A DNA stretch of 57,741 nucleotides from an uncultured Collinsella sp. (lineage in GTDB: Bacteria > Actinomycetota > Coriobacteriia > Coriobacteriales > Coriobacteriaceae): assembly GCA_900549025.1 (NCBI GenBank), contig URMZ01000010.1, forward strand, positions 1 through 57,741. Reading direction: 5' to 3'. Shown piece by piece: positions 1-9,162 of this stretch (within the stretch, counting starts at the first letter, position 1; each line of letters opens with the position of its first letter). The position numbers and the translations under genes were made by a program. The notes under the pieces were generated by a model. It was not told where the DNA came from. It worked only from the letters and a program-made list of their open reading frames with translations, and did not search any database.

Positions 1-75
1 GGTGGAGACGAGGGGGATCGAACCCCTGACCTCTTGACTGCCAGTCAAGCGCTCTCCCAGCTGAGCTACGCCCCC
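1..75 (-). tRNA. tRNA-Ala (anticodon GGC)
   Basis: On the minus strand the sequence folds as a full cloverleaf: acceptor arm GGGGGCG paired with CGTCTCC (two G-U pairs), D arm GCTC/GAGC, anticodon stem CTTGA/TCAAG around loop CTGGCAG, and T arm AGGGG/CCCT with TTCGATC. The anticodon is GGC, so it reads alanine GCC/GCU codons. The discriminator A and the first two bases of an encoded CCA lie at the window edge; the last A falls outside. Confidence 0.95.
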
Positions 76-169
76 GTGACGAGGTAGTACTATAGGGGAA
101 GTTGTTCGGGGATGCAAGGACTTTTTTGGGTTGTTGCCCTGCCTTACGGGTTTTCCTGGGACGGGGCTG

Positions 170-206
170 AATTTGCTATTTTTGGCTTTGCCAAAAATAG
201 CAAATT
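170..206. repeat. 17-bp perfect inverted repeat at the 3' end of thiN
   Basis: Two 17-base arms (170-186 and 190-206) are perfectly complementary around a TTT loop; the right arm overlaps the thiN stop codon. In the thiN transcript this is a long AU-rich hairpin. The sequence after it on the minus strand is GC-rich with no T run, so it is not a canonical intrinsic terminator; it may protect the mRNA 3' end. Confidence 0.6.
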
Positions 207-870
207 AACCCACCGTCCCGATAAAACCCTGATGGAGTAAATAACCGATTGCGACGCCTTGATGGACGGTTATCTCTGCGGTGGATCTTACTATATTGCT
301 GATGCCCGTGTCGGCTAGCAGGCCTAGGGGGCTGTGGTCTAGTTCCCATTCTAGACCGCGCTCGGTTACCACCGTCCCGGGGGCTATGGCGATGATGGAG
401 AACGTCTTGCCTTCGGCGCCCTCGATGGTCCAGCTCTCGTCCTGGTGCAGGATTCTGGCCGTTACTTCGTCTTCTTCGATCCAGACGGGGGCGTCCGCAT
501 AGCCTGCCAGTAGCCCTAACACAGACAGGGCCATGTCAGGGCGGCCGCCGGTGGCACAGGTCGCAACCACCTCGGCACCCGGCCAGCGACGGCGGACCGA
601 ATCGAGTGCCAGTGCCAGATCGGTATAGTCCTTATAGGGGTCGTGGCGCTCAACTTCAAAGTCGGTGGCAGCATCGACCAGCGCGCGACCCGCGTCGCTC
701 ACCGTGTCGGCATCCCCAACATACACGTCGCAGCCTAGCCCAGCGCCCAGCAGCGCGTCGAGCCCGCGGTCCACGGCGACAACGTGGTCGCACTCCCCTG
801 CCAGCCGACGCAGCAGATCCGCGCTCGCTACCACGGGCGAGCCGCAGGCCACTAATACCTTGGAAGCCAC
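205..870 (-). CDS. thiN: Thiamine pyrophosphokinase
   Basis: This enzyme transfers pyrophosphate from ATP to thiamine in the cytoplasm, giving thiamine diphosphate. The 221-residue length fits the TPK family. Visible family motifs are VAVDRGLD near residue 32, VGDADTVS near 51, KDYTDLALAL near 80 and GGRPDM near 108 (usually GGRLDH), covering the metal and thiamine/ATP site. The likely start is GTG at 870, with a GAGAG stretch just upstream. It lies 9 bases after the HAD gene and is probably co-transcribed with it. No TPP riboswitch was seen, as expected for a salvage enzyme. Confidence 0.9.
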   Translation of the reverse strand: MASKVLVACGSPVVASADLLRRLAGECDHVVAVDRGLDALLGAGLGCDVYVGDADTVSDAGRALVDAATDFEVERHDPYKDYTDLALALDSVRRRWPGAEVVATCATGGRPDMALSVLGLLAGYADAPVWIEEDEVTARILHQDESWTIEGAEGKTFSIIAIAPGTVVTERGLEWELDHSPLGLLADTGISNIVRSTAEITVHQGVAIGYLLHQGFIGTVG

Positions 871-879
871 AGCTCTCGC

Positions 880-1569
880 CTACCCCTCAAACGCAAGCAC
901 GCGGGCCAGATCCAGGTCCTCATAGCTATCGATAAAGATCTCACAGTTGGCACGCAGCTCGTCGCGCTCCATGCGGCCGTGCGGGTCATAGATGCCCACG
1001 CGCTTAAAGCCGGCGGTGCCGGAGCTCTTAAGCCCAAAGACGGCGTCCTCAAACACCCAGGCGCGCTCAAACTTGTGCCCGTGGCGCTCCTCCAGGCGAC
1101 GCAGTGCCAACTCGTACACATCGGGGAACTGCTTGGAGCGCCCCGCCTCGCCCGTCGCGGTAATAAGCTCCATATAACGATCAAGGCCAGCACCCGCAAG
1201 CGCAGACGTAACCAGTTCGGCCGGCGTGGACGTGGCCACGCACATGGCAATGCCGGCGGCCTTCGCCTGCTCCAAAAACGTCAGCAGACCCTCACGGGGC
1301 GGCACCTTGGAGTAGCCATCGATCAGGATGTCGCTCAGCTCGCGGTAGAGCTCCTCGCCATTTTCGCCAATGCCCCAAGTGTCGTGGTAGGCCTGGCACT
1401 CGTCCTCGAGCGATAAATGCTCAAACTGGGCAAAATCATCGACCTTCACGTCAACCCCGTGGCGGTGCAGCAACTCGGGCTGGGCATAGGCCCAAACGGG
1501 GGTGCTATTAACCAGCGTGCCGTCGCAATCGAAAATAAAAGCGACACTCGGAGCAGCGATATGGTCCAT
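880..1569 (-). CDS. HAD-superfamily hydrolase, beta-phosphoglucomutase-like
   Basis: A cytoplasmic HAD phosphatase/mutase of 229 residues. Motif I is FDCDGTLVNS at the N-terminus (Asp nucleophile and Asp acid/base); a helical cap follows; motif II is VATSTP near residue 105; motif III/IV is the Lys region and FEDAVFGLKSS near residue 175. The cap and spacing match the beta-PGM/phosphatase subgroup, but the substrate cannot be read from sequence. ATG at 1569 is chosen because GAAAGG stands 8 bases upstream; a TTG at 1590 is possible but lacks a ribosome site. It diverges from the glycogen operon across a region with GGTAAA-type half-sites, so a sugar-phosphate role is attractive but inferred. 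Confidence 0.8.
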   Translation of the reverse strand: MDHIAAPSVAFIFDCDGTLVNSTPVWAYAQPELLHRHGVDVKVDDFAQFEHLSLEDECQAYHDTWGIGENGEELYRELSDILIDGYSKVPPREGLLTFLEQAKAAGIAMCVATSTPAELVTSALAGAGLDRYMELITATGEAGRSKQFPDVYELALRRLEERHGHKFERAWVFEDAVFGLKSSGTAGFKRVGIYDPHGRMERDELRANCEIFIDSYEDLDLARVLAFEG

Positions 1570-1592
1570 GAACGAGCCTTTCGATGTCAAAT

Positions 1593-1703
1593 GGTAAACA
1601 ACCTGCTAAAAACGTTTTACCAAACGTCAACCTAACTATCTAGAAACCCTAATTGGTAAAACTGTCAAGAGTTTTACCATCGCAATTCTGCAAGTGGTAT
1701 AAA
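1593..1703 (+). promoter_or_regulatory. glgB promoter with GGTAAAAC/GTTTTACC operator half-sites
   Basis: The non-coding stretch 1570-1900 holds four related half-sites: GGTAAAC at 1593, CGTTTTACC at 1613-1621, and a perfect inverted pair GGTAAAACT (1655-1663) / AGTTTTACC (1670-1678). An extended -10, TGGTATAAA (TATAAA at 1698-1703), lies 18 bases after TTACCA (1674-1679), so the right half-site covers the -35. This arrangement suits a repressor, perhaps LacI/MalR-like. Similar half-sites occur before the GH13-GH77 gene. The rest of this gap (1704-1900) shows no other clear signal. Confidence 0.5.
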
Positions 1704-1900
1704 CATGGCGCTTACCGATTAAACGCCACCGCAAATCCTCTTTCATTCATAAAAGTAACGTACAGGTGTTATCGTAGTTTTTGCCGAAAGTTCCACCGAG
1801 CACGCGAGGTGGAACGAATCATAGAACTATCGCCGTCCCTTCGATTCGTGCAGCCTTGGACCTTTCGCATCTAGTCACCAAGGCAACACGCTGCCGCGTC

Positions 1901-4162
1901 ATGATGGGATCAAACGTGAGCGATACAAAGCTAAAGCCAGCAACCAAAAAGCCTGCTACCCGTAAAGCCGCCCCGCACGCGCCGGAGCTCACCAAAGACG
2001 ATGTCTATCTGTTTGGCATCGGTACGTGGGAACGCAGTTGGGAAAAGATGGGCGCGCACCCCGACACGCAGAACCGTACGCGCGGCTGGCGTTTTTGCGT
2101 TTGGGCGCCCGACGTAAAGAGCGTTCACGTCATTGGCGAATTTAACGACTGGGACGAGCAAGCCAACCCGCTGGTACCCATGCATACGAGCGCCATTTGG
2201 GAAGGCTTTATTCCTGACGCCGAGCAGGGCCAGCTCTATAAGTATCTCATCGAGACCAACGAGGGCGAAAAGCTCTACAAAGCCGATCCGTACGCCTTTA
2301 AGGCCGAGTGCCCTCCGGGTACCGCGAGCGTACTGTGGACCCTCGATGGCTACAAGTGGAACGACGCGGCTTGGCTCAAGCGACGTGCCAGCCATAACCA
2401 CATGTCGCAGCCCCTTAACATCTACGAGGTGCATATTGGCTCGTGGAAGCGCCACGGCGACGCGCCGCAGGGCGAGCCGGACGAGTACGGCAACTACCCC
2501 GGTCCCATGGATCCCTTCCCCGCGCAGCGCGGTGAGTTTTACACCTACGACGACCTGTCGGTTGAGCTCGTGGACTACGTGCGTGACATGGGCTACACGC
2601 ATATCGAGGTCATGCCGCTTATGGAGCATCCCTTCGATGGCTCCTGGGGTTACCAGACGACCGGCTACTACGCCGCCACGTCGCGCTACGGCAACCCGCA
2701 GCAGCTCATGCACTTTATCGATGCGTGCCACGAGGCAGGCATCGGTGTGATCATGGACTGGGTACCCGGCGGTTTTTGCGCCGACTCCCACGGCCTTGCC
2801 ACCTTTAACGGCCACATGCTGTTTGAGCACGAGATTCACCCCAACTGGGGCACGCACAAGTTCGACTTCGCCCGCGGCGAGGTCCGCTCCTTCCTAGTCT
2901 CCAACGTGCTGTACTGGCTCGAGAACTTCCACGTGGACGGCATTCGCATGGACGGCGTGTCCAGCATGCTGTACCTCAACTTTGGCATCGACGATCCGGG
3001 CCAAAAGAAGTTCAACAAGTACGGTACCGAGGAGGACCTGGACGCCAGCGCGTTTATCCGCCAGGTCAACTGCGCTGTAGAGGCGCACTACCCCGACGTG
3101 ATGATGATGGCCGAGGAGTCCACCGCGTGGCCGCTCGTGACCTATCCGCCGCAGGACGGCGGCCTGGGCTTCCACTACAAGTGGGATATGGGCTGGATGA
3201 ACGACACCCTGCACTACATGCAGACCGATTTTCCGTGGCGCCCCGGCAACCACGGCCTGCTCACGTTCTCCATCATGTACGCCTTTACCGAGAACTTCAT
3301 CTGCCCGCTGAGCCACGACGAGGTCGTGCACGGCAAGTGCTCGCTCATCGGCCGCATGCCGGGCGACTGGTGGCGCCAGTTTGCCGGCCTGCGCACGCTG
3401 GCCTTCTACCAGATGACGCATCCCGGTGCCAAGCTCAACTTTATGGGCAACGAGATCGGCCAGTTTATCGAGTGGCGCTACTACGAGTCCATCCAGTGGT
3501 TCCTGACCGAGGAGTACGAGACCCACCGTCATCATCAGGCGTTTATCAAGGCGCTCAACCACCTGTACACCGCCGAGCCCGCTCTGTACGAGCGCGGCTA
3601 CACCGACGACGGCTTTACCTGGATCGATGCGGACAACTCCAAGCAGTCCATCGTGAGCTTTGTGCGTCAAGGCGAGGATGTCGATGACGACCTGGTGATC
3701 CTGATCAACTTTGACCCGGCGAGCTACGAGAGCTTCCGCGTGGGCGTGCCGCGCGAGGGCGACTGGGAGGTCATCTTCGATTCCGACCGTCCCGAGTTTG
3801 GCGGCAGCGGCTACGCCGGCGAGGAGCCCTACACCTGCTCGAGCGAGCCCTATCCCTGGAACGGGCAGATGGACTCCATCGAGATGAAGGTGCCCGGCCT
3901 GGCAGGCGTGGTGCTTAAGCGCCGCGGTCCCAGCAGCTATAAGCCGCCCGTGGTTAAGGAGCCCAAGAAGGCGACGCGCAAGCGGACGTCCTCGGTGAAG
4001 CCCAAGCCTGCGGCTGCTAAGAAGGCTCCTGCCAAGGCGAAGGCTGCCAAGTCTGCTGCCAAGGCTTCGGCCAAGTCCAGCACGGCCAAAAAGGCGGCCA
4101 CCAAAAAGGCTGCTCCCAAGGCCAAGGCAGCTGCTGCTAAGCCATCTGCCAAGGATGCGTAA
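1901..4162 (+). CDS. glgB: 1,4-alpha-glucan branching enzyme with Lys/Ala-rich tail
   Basis: Makes alpha-1,6 branches in glycogen. An N-terminal CBM48 (GWRFCVWAPDVKSVHVIGEFNDWD-like, near residue 60) precedes the GH13 barrel. Catalytic motifs are present: GIRMDGVSSM (nucleophile Asp), MMMAEESTAWP (Glu acid/base), PLSHDEVVHGK (Asp transition-state stabiliser). Region I reads DWVPGGFCAD, with Gly where a His is usual. About 68 residues at the C-terminus (from about residue 686) are almost only Lys, Ala, Ser, Thr and Pro, like histone H1. The ATG at 1901 is preferred; GTG at 1916 after GATGGGA is an alternative, and the frame stays open upstream to 1781. It is first in the glg operon, 94 bases before glgP. 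Confidence 0.93.
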   Translation: MMGSNVSDTKLKPATKKPATRKAAPHAPELTKDDVYLFGIGTWERSWEKMGAHPDTQNRTRGWRFCVWAPDVKSVHVIGEFNDWDEQANPLVPMHTSAIWEGFIPDAEQGQLYKYLIETNEGEKLYKADPYAFKAECPPGTASVLWTLDGYKWNDAAWLKRRASHNHMSQPLNIYEVHIGSWKRHGDAPQGEPDEYGNYPGPMDPFPAQRGEFYTYDDLSVELVDYVRDMGYTHIEVMPLMEHPFDGSWGYQTTGYYAATSRYGNPQQLMHFIDACHEAGIGVIMDWVPGGFCADSHGLATFNGHMLFEHEIHPNWGTHKFDFARGEVRSFLVSNVLYWLENFHVDGIRMDGVSSMLYLNFGIDDPGQKKFNKYGTEEDLDASAFIRQVNCAVEAHYPDVMMMAEESTAWPLVTYPPQDGGLGFHYKWDMGWMNDTLHYMQTDFPWRPGNHGLLTFSIMYAFTENFICPLSHDEVVHGKCSLIGRMPGDWWRQFAGLRTLAFYQMTHPGAKLNFMGNEIGQFIEWRYYESIQWFLTEEYETHRHHQAFIKALNHLYTAEPALYERGYTDDGFTWIDADNSKQSIVSFVRQGEDVDDDLVILINFDPASYESFRVGVPREGDWEVIFDSDRPEFGGSGYAGEEPYTCSSEPYPWNGQMDSIEMKVPGLAGVVLKRRGPSSYKPPVVKEPKKATRKRTSSVKPKPAAAKKAPAKAKAAKSAAKASAKSSTAKKAATKKAAPKAKAAAAKPSAKDA

Positions 4163-4256
4163 CAAAAGCGTTACAGCTGTAATTACCCGCCCCGCGGGGG
4201 CGTAGGATGCAAGTCATAACCGTTCCGGGAGAAACATCCCCGGGGGAAAGGAACGT

Positions 4257-6683
4257 ATGAATAAGATCTTCGACAACAAGCAGGAGTTTACTGAGCTCTA
4301 TCGCGACGCCGTCATGAGCATCAGCGGCAAGAGCGTCGAGGCCGCCAGCGACCTGGACCGCTTTAACGCCCTGGCAAAGCTCGTGGCCGAGAAGGCACGC
4401 ACCGTTGCAACCACCAGCGACGCCCGCGTGGCCGCCGAGGGCAAGAAGCGCGTGTACTACTTCTCGATCGAGTTTTTGATCGGCCGCCTGCTCGACAACT
4501 ACCTGCTCAACTTTGGCGTGCGCGACATGGTCGCCGAGGCGCTCGACGACATGGGCTTTGACCTGTCCGTCATCGAGAACCAGGAGCCCGATCCGGCGCT
4601 GGGCAACGGTGGCCTGGGCCGTCTGGCCGCATGCTTCTTAGATTCCATGGCTGCCGAGGGCATTGCCGGCTACGGCAACGGCATGCGCTACCGCTACGGC
4701 CTGTTTAAGCAGGAGATCGTCAACGGCAGCCAGGTCGAGGCCACCGACGAGTGGCTCACCCACGGCTATCCCTGGGAGGTCCGTCGTCAGGACAAGGCCG
4801 TGACCATTAAGTTTGGTGGCCATGTTGAGGGCTTTGAGGAGAACGGCCGCACGTTCTACCGCACGGTGGACACGCAGGATATCCTGGCCGTCCCTTATGA
4901 CATCCCCGTGGTGGGCTATGCCGGCGAGACCGTCAACAAGCTGCGCGTATGGGCCGCCGAGCCGGTCGAGGAGCACTTTGACCTGGAGGCCTTCAACCGC
5001 GGCGACTATGCCCTGGCCGACGCCGAGCGCGCCGAGGCCGAGGCCATCAGCGCCATCCTCTACCCCAACGACGCCGGCGAGCATGGTCGTCTGCTGCGCC
5101 TGAAGCAAGAGTACCTGTTTGTCTCGGCCGGCATCTACAGCCTGCTCGACACCTTTGAGAAGGAGCACGGCGAGAACTGGGAGCTGCTGCCGCAGTTTGT
5201 GGCCATCCACACCAACGACACCCACCCCGCCATGTGCGGACCCGAGCTCATGCGCATCCTGATCGACGAGAAGAAGCTTGAGTGGGATGACGCCTGGAAC
5301 ATCGTGACGCAGGTCGTGAGCTATACCAACCACACCATCCTGCCCGAGGCTCTGGAGAAGTGGCCCATCGGCACGTTCTCCAAGCTCCTCCCCCGCGTGT
5401 ATCAGATCATCGATGAGATCAGCCGTCGTTGGCACGAGTCGTTCGACACCACCCAGGAGGGCTGGCAGGAGCGTTTGCGCCAGACCGCCATCCTGTGGGA
5501 CGGCGAGATTCGCATGGCCAACCTGTCCGTGATCTGCAGCCACAGCGTCAACGGCGTGGCCAAGATCCACTCCGACATCATCAAGAACATCGTGCTCAAG
5601 GACTTCTATGCCCTGACACCCGAGAAATTCAACAACAAGACCAACGGCATCTCGCATCGTCGCTTCTTTGCCGAGGCCAACCCCACCTACGCCAAGCTCG
5701 TCACCGATGCCATTGGCGATGGCTGGCTCAAGGACGCCTTTGAGCTGGAAAAGCTCAAGGAGTTCCAGAACGACACCGAGTTCCTGAAGGCCGTGGGTGC
5801 CTCCAAGCGCGCCAACAAGGAGCGCCTGGCCGCCTACGTTAAGGCCGAGACCGGTCTGGTCATCGATCCCAACACCGTCTTCGATGTTCAGGTTAAGCGC
5901 TTCCACGCCTACAAGCGCCAGCTCATGAACATCATGAAGGTGATGGACATCTACAACCGTCGCATCGCCAATCCCAACTTCCACGTGACGCCGACGACCT
6001 TCATCTTTAGCGGCAAGGCTGCCTCGAGCTACACCTTTGCCAAGGAGACTATCCGCCTGATCAACTCGGTGGCCGAAGTCATCAACAACGATGCCCGCGT
6101 CAACGAGGTCATGAAAGTCTGCTTTATCCCCAACTTCCGCGTGAGCAACGCCCAGCTCATCTACCCCGCCGCCGAGATCTCGGAGCAGATCTCCACGGCC
6201 GGCAAGGAGGCTTCGGGCACGTCCAACATGAAGCTCATGATGAACGGCGCCATTACGCTGGGCACTCTCGACGGTGCCAACATCGAGATCGCCGATCTGG
6301 CCGGCCGCGAGAACGAGGCCATCTTTGGCCTGACCGCCCCCGAGGTCGAGCAGCTCTGGGCGTCGAACAGCTACTTTGCGTGGGATACGCTCAACAACGA
6401 TCGCGAGCGTCTGGGCCGCGTGATGGACGAACTCAAGGACAACACGTTTGCCGGGCTTTCGGGCAACTTCGAGAGCATCTACAACGAGCTCATGAACAAC
6501 AACGACCCCGACCTGGTCATGGCAGACTTCCGCAGCTATGTGGATGCGTGGGAGAAGCTCACCGGCAGCTATGGCGACCAGGAGACCTGGAACCGCAAGG
6601 CGCTGCTCAACACCGCCTCGAGCGGCTGGTTCTCGAGCGACCGCACCATTCGCGAGTACCGCGACGAGATCTGGCACGCGTAA
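4257..6683 (+). CDS. glgP: Glycogen/maltodextrin phosphorylase
   Basis: A GT35 phosphorylase of 808 residues, the usual family length. It releases glucose 1-phosphate from glycogen chain ends using pyridoxal phosphate. The PLP-lysine signature EASGTSNMKLMMNG is present near residue 655, followed by the family-typical TLDGANIEI. The N-terminal GNGGLGRLAACFLDS motif near residue 120 is also intact. The start is ATG at 4257, preceded by GGGGGAAAGGA. It sits between the branching enzyme and ADP-glucose synthesis genes, so synthesis and breakdown share one operon. A perfect 12-bp palindrome TTACAGCTGTAA (4171-4182) and a small GC hairpin (4188-4202) lie in the upstream gap. Confidence 0.95.
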   Translation: MNKIFDNKQEFTELYRDAVMSISGKSVEAASDLDRFNALAKLVAEKARTVATTSDARVAAEGKKRVYYFSIEFLIGRLLDNYLLNFGVRDMVAEALDDMGFDLSVIENQEPDPALGNGGLGRLAACFLDSMAAEGIAGYGNGMRYRYGLFKQEIVNGSQVEATDEWLTHGYPWEVRRQDKAVTIKFGGHVEGFEENGRTFYRTVDTQDILAVPYDIPVVGYAGETVNKLRVWAAEPVEEHFDLEAFNRGDYALADAERAEAEAISAILYPNDAGEHGRLLRLKQEYLFVSAGIYSLLDTFEKEHGENWELLPQFVAIHTNDTHPAMCGPELMRILIDEKKLEWDDAWNIVTQVVSYTNHTILPEALEKWPIGTFSKLLPRVYQIIDEISRRWHESFDTTQEGWQERLRQTAILWDGEIRMANLSVICSHSVNGVAKIHSDIIKNIVLKDFYALTPEKFNNKTNGISHRRFFAEANPTYAKLVTDAIGDGWLKDAFELEKLKEFQNDTEFLKAVGASKRANKERLAAYVKAETGLVIDPNTVFDVQVKRFHAYKRQLMNIMKVMDIYNRRIANPNFHVTPTTFIFSGKAASSYTFAKETIRLINSVAEVINNDARVNEVMKVCFIPNFRVSNAQLIYPAAEISEQISTAGKEASGTSNMKLMMNGAITLGTLDGANIEIADLAGRENEAIFGLTAPEVEQLWASNSYFAWDTLNNDRERLGRVMDELKDNTFAGLSGNFESIYNELMNNNDPDLVMADFRSYVDAWEKLTGSYGDQETWNRKALLNTASSGWFSSDRTIREYRDEIWHA

Positions 6684-6720
6684 AGGCGCGCGAGCTCCCT
6701 TATGCCAGCACGGCATTACT

Positions 6721-6751
6721 CGACGGGCGCGACCGAGCGCCGCGCCCGTCG
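6721..6751 (+). other. Intra-operon GC-rich hairpin between glgP and glgC
   Basis: CGACGGGCGCG (6721-6731) pairs with CGCGCCCGTCG (6741-6751), an 11-bp perfect stem with a 9-base loop. No T run follows, so it is more likely an mRNA processing or stability element than a terminator. Confidence 0.5.
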
Positions 6752-6791
6752 CTAATGGGTTTAAGAACATCGATGACAGAAGGAGAAATCG

Positions 6792-7940
6792 ATGAGTAAG
6801 AAAGAATGCATCGCGATGCTCCTCGCAGGAGGACAGGGCAGCCGATTGGGGGCACTCACCCAAAAGATCGCCAAGCCGGCGGTTAGCTTTGGTGGTAAGT
6901 TCCGCATTATCGACTTCTCGCTCTCCAACTGCTCCAACTCGGGCATCGACACGGTGGGCGTTCTGACGCAGTATCGCCCCTACCTGCTGCATGCCTATGT
7001 GGGCTCCGGCGAGGCGTGGGATCTGGACAGCCGCGACGGCGGCGTGTCGATCCTGCCGCCGTACGAGACGCAGACCGGTGGCGCCTGGTATGCGGGCACG
7101 GCCGACGCCATTACGCAGAACCTCGACTACATCAAGGCCAACGACCCCAAGTACGTCCTGATTCTTTCGGGCGACCATCTGTATCGCATGGATTACCGCA
7201 AGATGCTCAAGACGCACATTGAGAACAACGCCGACCTCACCGTGAGCGTTATGCCCGTGCCGTGGGAGGAGGCCAGCCGCTTTGGCATCCTGACCACCGA
7301 CCCCGAGGACGGCCGCATCACCAAGTTTACCGAGAAGCCCGAGAAGCCCGATTCGAACCTCGCGTCCATGGGCATCTACATCTTCTCGGCCGACGTCCTG
7401 ATCGAGGCGCTCGAGCAGGACGCTCTGGACCAGCGCTCGAGCCACGACTTTGGCAAGGACATCATCCCCAAGCTGCTCGGCGAGGGCAAGCGCCTGTACA
7501 GCTACGAGTTCCACGGCTTTTGGAAGGACGTCGGCACCATCGCCAGCTTCCACGAGACCTCGATGGACCTGCTGGGCAACAACCCCGAGTTCGATCTGTT
7601 TGACAAGAACTTCCCCATCATGTCCAACATCACCACGCGTCCGCCGCACTACATTGGCCCGGACGGCCGCCTAGACGACTGCCTGGTTTCCAACGGCTGC
7701 AAGATCTACGGCACCGCTCGCCACTCGATCCTTTCGACCGATGTCATCATCGAGGAGCGCGCTGTGGTCGAGGACTCCGTGCTGCTGCCGGGTGCGCACG
7801 TTAAGAGCGGCGCGCACATCTGCCGCGCAATTTTGGGCGAGAACTCCACGGTCGAAGAGGGCGTGAAGCTCGGCTCTGTCGATACCACCAAGGATACGGC
7901 CGTCGTTGGAAATGACGTCGTTATCGGGAAGGGGGAATGA
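6792..7940 (+). CDS. glgC: Glucose-1-phosphate adenylyltransferase, catalytic subunit
   Basis: Makes ADP-glucose from glucose 1-phosphate and ATP, the committed step of glycogen synthesis. The 382-residue protein starts with the nucleotidyltransferase motif [15 protein letters not shown] and continues with [31 protein letters not shown] near residue 125 carries the metal-binding Asp, and the FTEKP and [11 protein letters not shown] motifs for glucose 1-phosphate follow. A left-handed beta-helix domain lies at the C-terminus. The ribosome site AGAAGGAG precedes ATG 6792. It is separated from glgD by only 4 bases, consistent with a GlgC-GlgD hetero-oligomer. Confidence 0.95.
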   Translation: MSKKECIAMLLAGGQGSRLGALTQKIAKPAVSFGGKFRIIDFSLSNCSNSGIDTVGVLTQYRPYLLHAYVGSGEAWDLDSRDGGVSILPPYETQTGGAWYAGTADAITQNLDYIKANDPKYVLILSGDHLYRMDYRKMLKTHIENNADLTVSVMPVPWEEASRFGILTTDPEDGRITKFTEKPEKPDSNLASMGIYIFSADVLIEALEQDALDQRSSHDFGKDIIPKLLGEGKRLYSYEFHGFWKDVGTIASFHETSMDLLGNNPEFDLFDKNFPIMSNITTRPPHYIGPDGRLDDCLVSNGCKIYGTARHSILSTDVIIEERAVVEDSVLLPGAHVKSGAHICRAILGENSTVEEGVKLGSVDTTKDTAVVGNDVVIGKGE

Positions 7941-7944
7941 TCCG

Positions 7945-9072
7945 ATGATCAATCGCAAGGCCATCGGTTATATCACCGCTAACTACTCTTCGACCTACGG
8001 CAGCGTGCTGCTCAAGGACCGCCCCATCGCGTCCGTTCCGTTTTTGGGCCGCTACCGCCTGATCGACTTCCCGCTGTCCAACATGATGAATGCCGGCATT
8101 AAGACCGTCGGCGTCGTCATGCCGGGCAACTACCGCTCGCTGATCGACCATGTGGGTTCGGGCAAGGACTGGGGCCTGGACCGCAAAAAGGGCGGCCTGT
8201 TCATGGTGCCCGGCAACGCGTATGGCACCACCAAGGGCGGTATGCGCTTCCTGCTGCGCGACATCATCTCCAACAAGACGCTGTTCCAGCGCTCGGACAA
8301 GCCCTATGTTGTGATGATGGGCACCAACATCATCTTTAACATGGACCTCAACACCATCATCGACGCGCACGAGAACTCCGGCGCCCAGATGACCGTGGTG
8401 TACTGCAAGGCCACGCGCAACGTCGATGACGAGACCAAGCTGCAAATCAACGAGAACGGCCGCCTGACGGGCGTGAGCGCCGGCGTCGTGTACGGCGACA
8501 ACGCCTCTATGGACTGCTGCATCGTCAACCGCGAGACGCTGCTCGAGATTATCGACCACTACCAGGCCGCCGACTATCTGGACCTGCTCGAGGCACTCCA
8601 GGGCGACTTTGGCAACATCGACGTGTGCAGCTACGAGTACAAGGGCGAGGTCGTGGGCGTGTTTAGCGAGAAGTCGCTGTATCGCCGCAGCATGGATCTG
8701 CTCGACCAGACCGTGGCCGACCAGCTCTTTGACCCCGAGCGCCCGATCCTGACCAAGGCCCACGACGTGCCGCCTTCGCGCTATGCGACCGGCAGCCACG
8801 CGTGCAACTCGATTATCTCGGCCGGCTGCATCATCAAGGGCACCGTGCGCAACTCGATCCTGTCGCGCGGCGTTGTGGTCGAGGAGGGCGCCTCGGTGAC
8901 CAACTCGATCATCAACCAGAGCTGCATCATCAAGAGCGGCGCCCGCGTCGAGAACGCCATCCTGGACAAGAACAACGTGGTTCCCACCAACACCGAGCTT
9001 CGCGGCACGCCCGAGAACATCCTGGTGCTGGGCAAGGCTCCGTTAACTTCCGATACCACCATCGTACGTTAA
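7945..9072 (+). CDS. glgD: GlgD, non-catalytic partner of ADP-glucose pyrophosphorylase
   Basis: A GlgC paralogue of 375 residues, as found with GlgC in Bacillus-type GlgCD complexes, where it raises the activity of the catalytic subunit. It lacks the GGxGxRL nucleotide signature at the N-terminus (reads INRKAIGYITANYSS), and the GDHLYRMDY motif is replaced by MGTNIIFNMDL. This supports a regulatory or structural role. A hexapeptide beta-helix C-terminus is retained. ATG at 7945 is chosen over the upstream in-frame 7906 because GGGGGA stands 9 bases before it and glgC ends at 7940. Confidence 0.92.
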   Translation: MINRKAIGYITANYSSTYGSVLLKDRPIASVPFLGRYRLIDFPLSNMMNAGIKTVGVVMPGNYRSLIDHVGSGKDWGLDRKKGGLFMVPGNAYGTTKGGMRFLLRDIISNKTLFQRSDKPYVVMMGTNIIFNMDLNTIIDAHENSGAQMTVVYCKATRNVDDETKLQINENGRLTGVSAGVVYGDNASMDCCIVNRETLLEIIDHYQAADYLDLLEALQGDFGNIDVCSYEYKGEVVGVFSEKSLYRRSMDLLDQTVADQLFDPERPILTKAHDVPPSRYATGSHACNSIISAGCIIKGTVRNSILSRGVVVEEGASVTNSIINQSCIIKSGARVENAILDKNNVVPTNTELRGTPENILVLGKAPLTSDTTIVR

Positions 9073-9103
9073 CGTTGGCACCGCAACATCGCTCGTAACA
9101 TGT

Positions 9104-9139
9104 AGAATAGCCGCCCGGTTCGCGCCTGGCGGCTATTCT
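9104..9139 (+). other. 12-bp hairpin in the glgD-glgA gap
   Basis: AGAATAGCCGCC (9104-9115) pairs perfectly with GGCGGCTATTCT (9128-9139) around a 12-base loop. The stem ends 23 bases before the glgA start. No T run follows. It may be a processing or stability signal that sets the level of glgA relative to the upstream genes. Confidence 0.5.
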
Positions 9140-9162
9140 CGAATAACAACATGGGAGACAAT

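Noticed and set aside
4638..7649. A 1003-residue open frame on the minus strand across glgP and glgC
   Set aside because: It is a mirror frame of two well-supported genes in GC-rich DNA; composition is low in aromatic residues and it has no domain or ribosome site.
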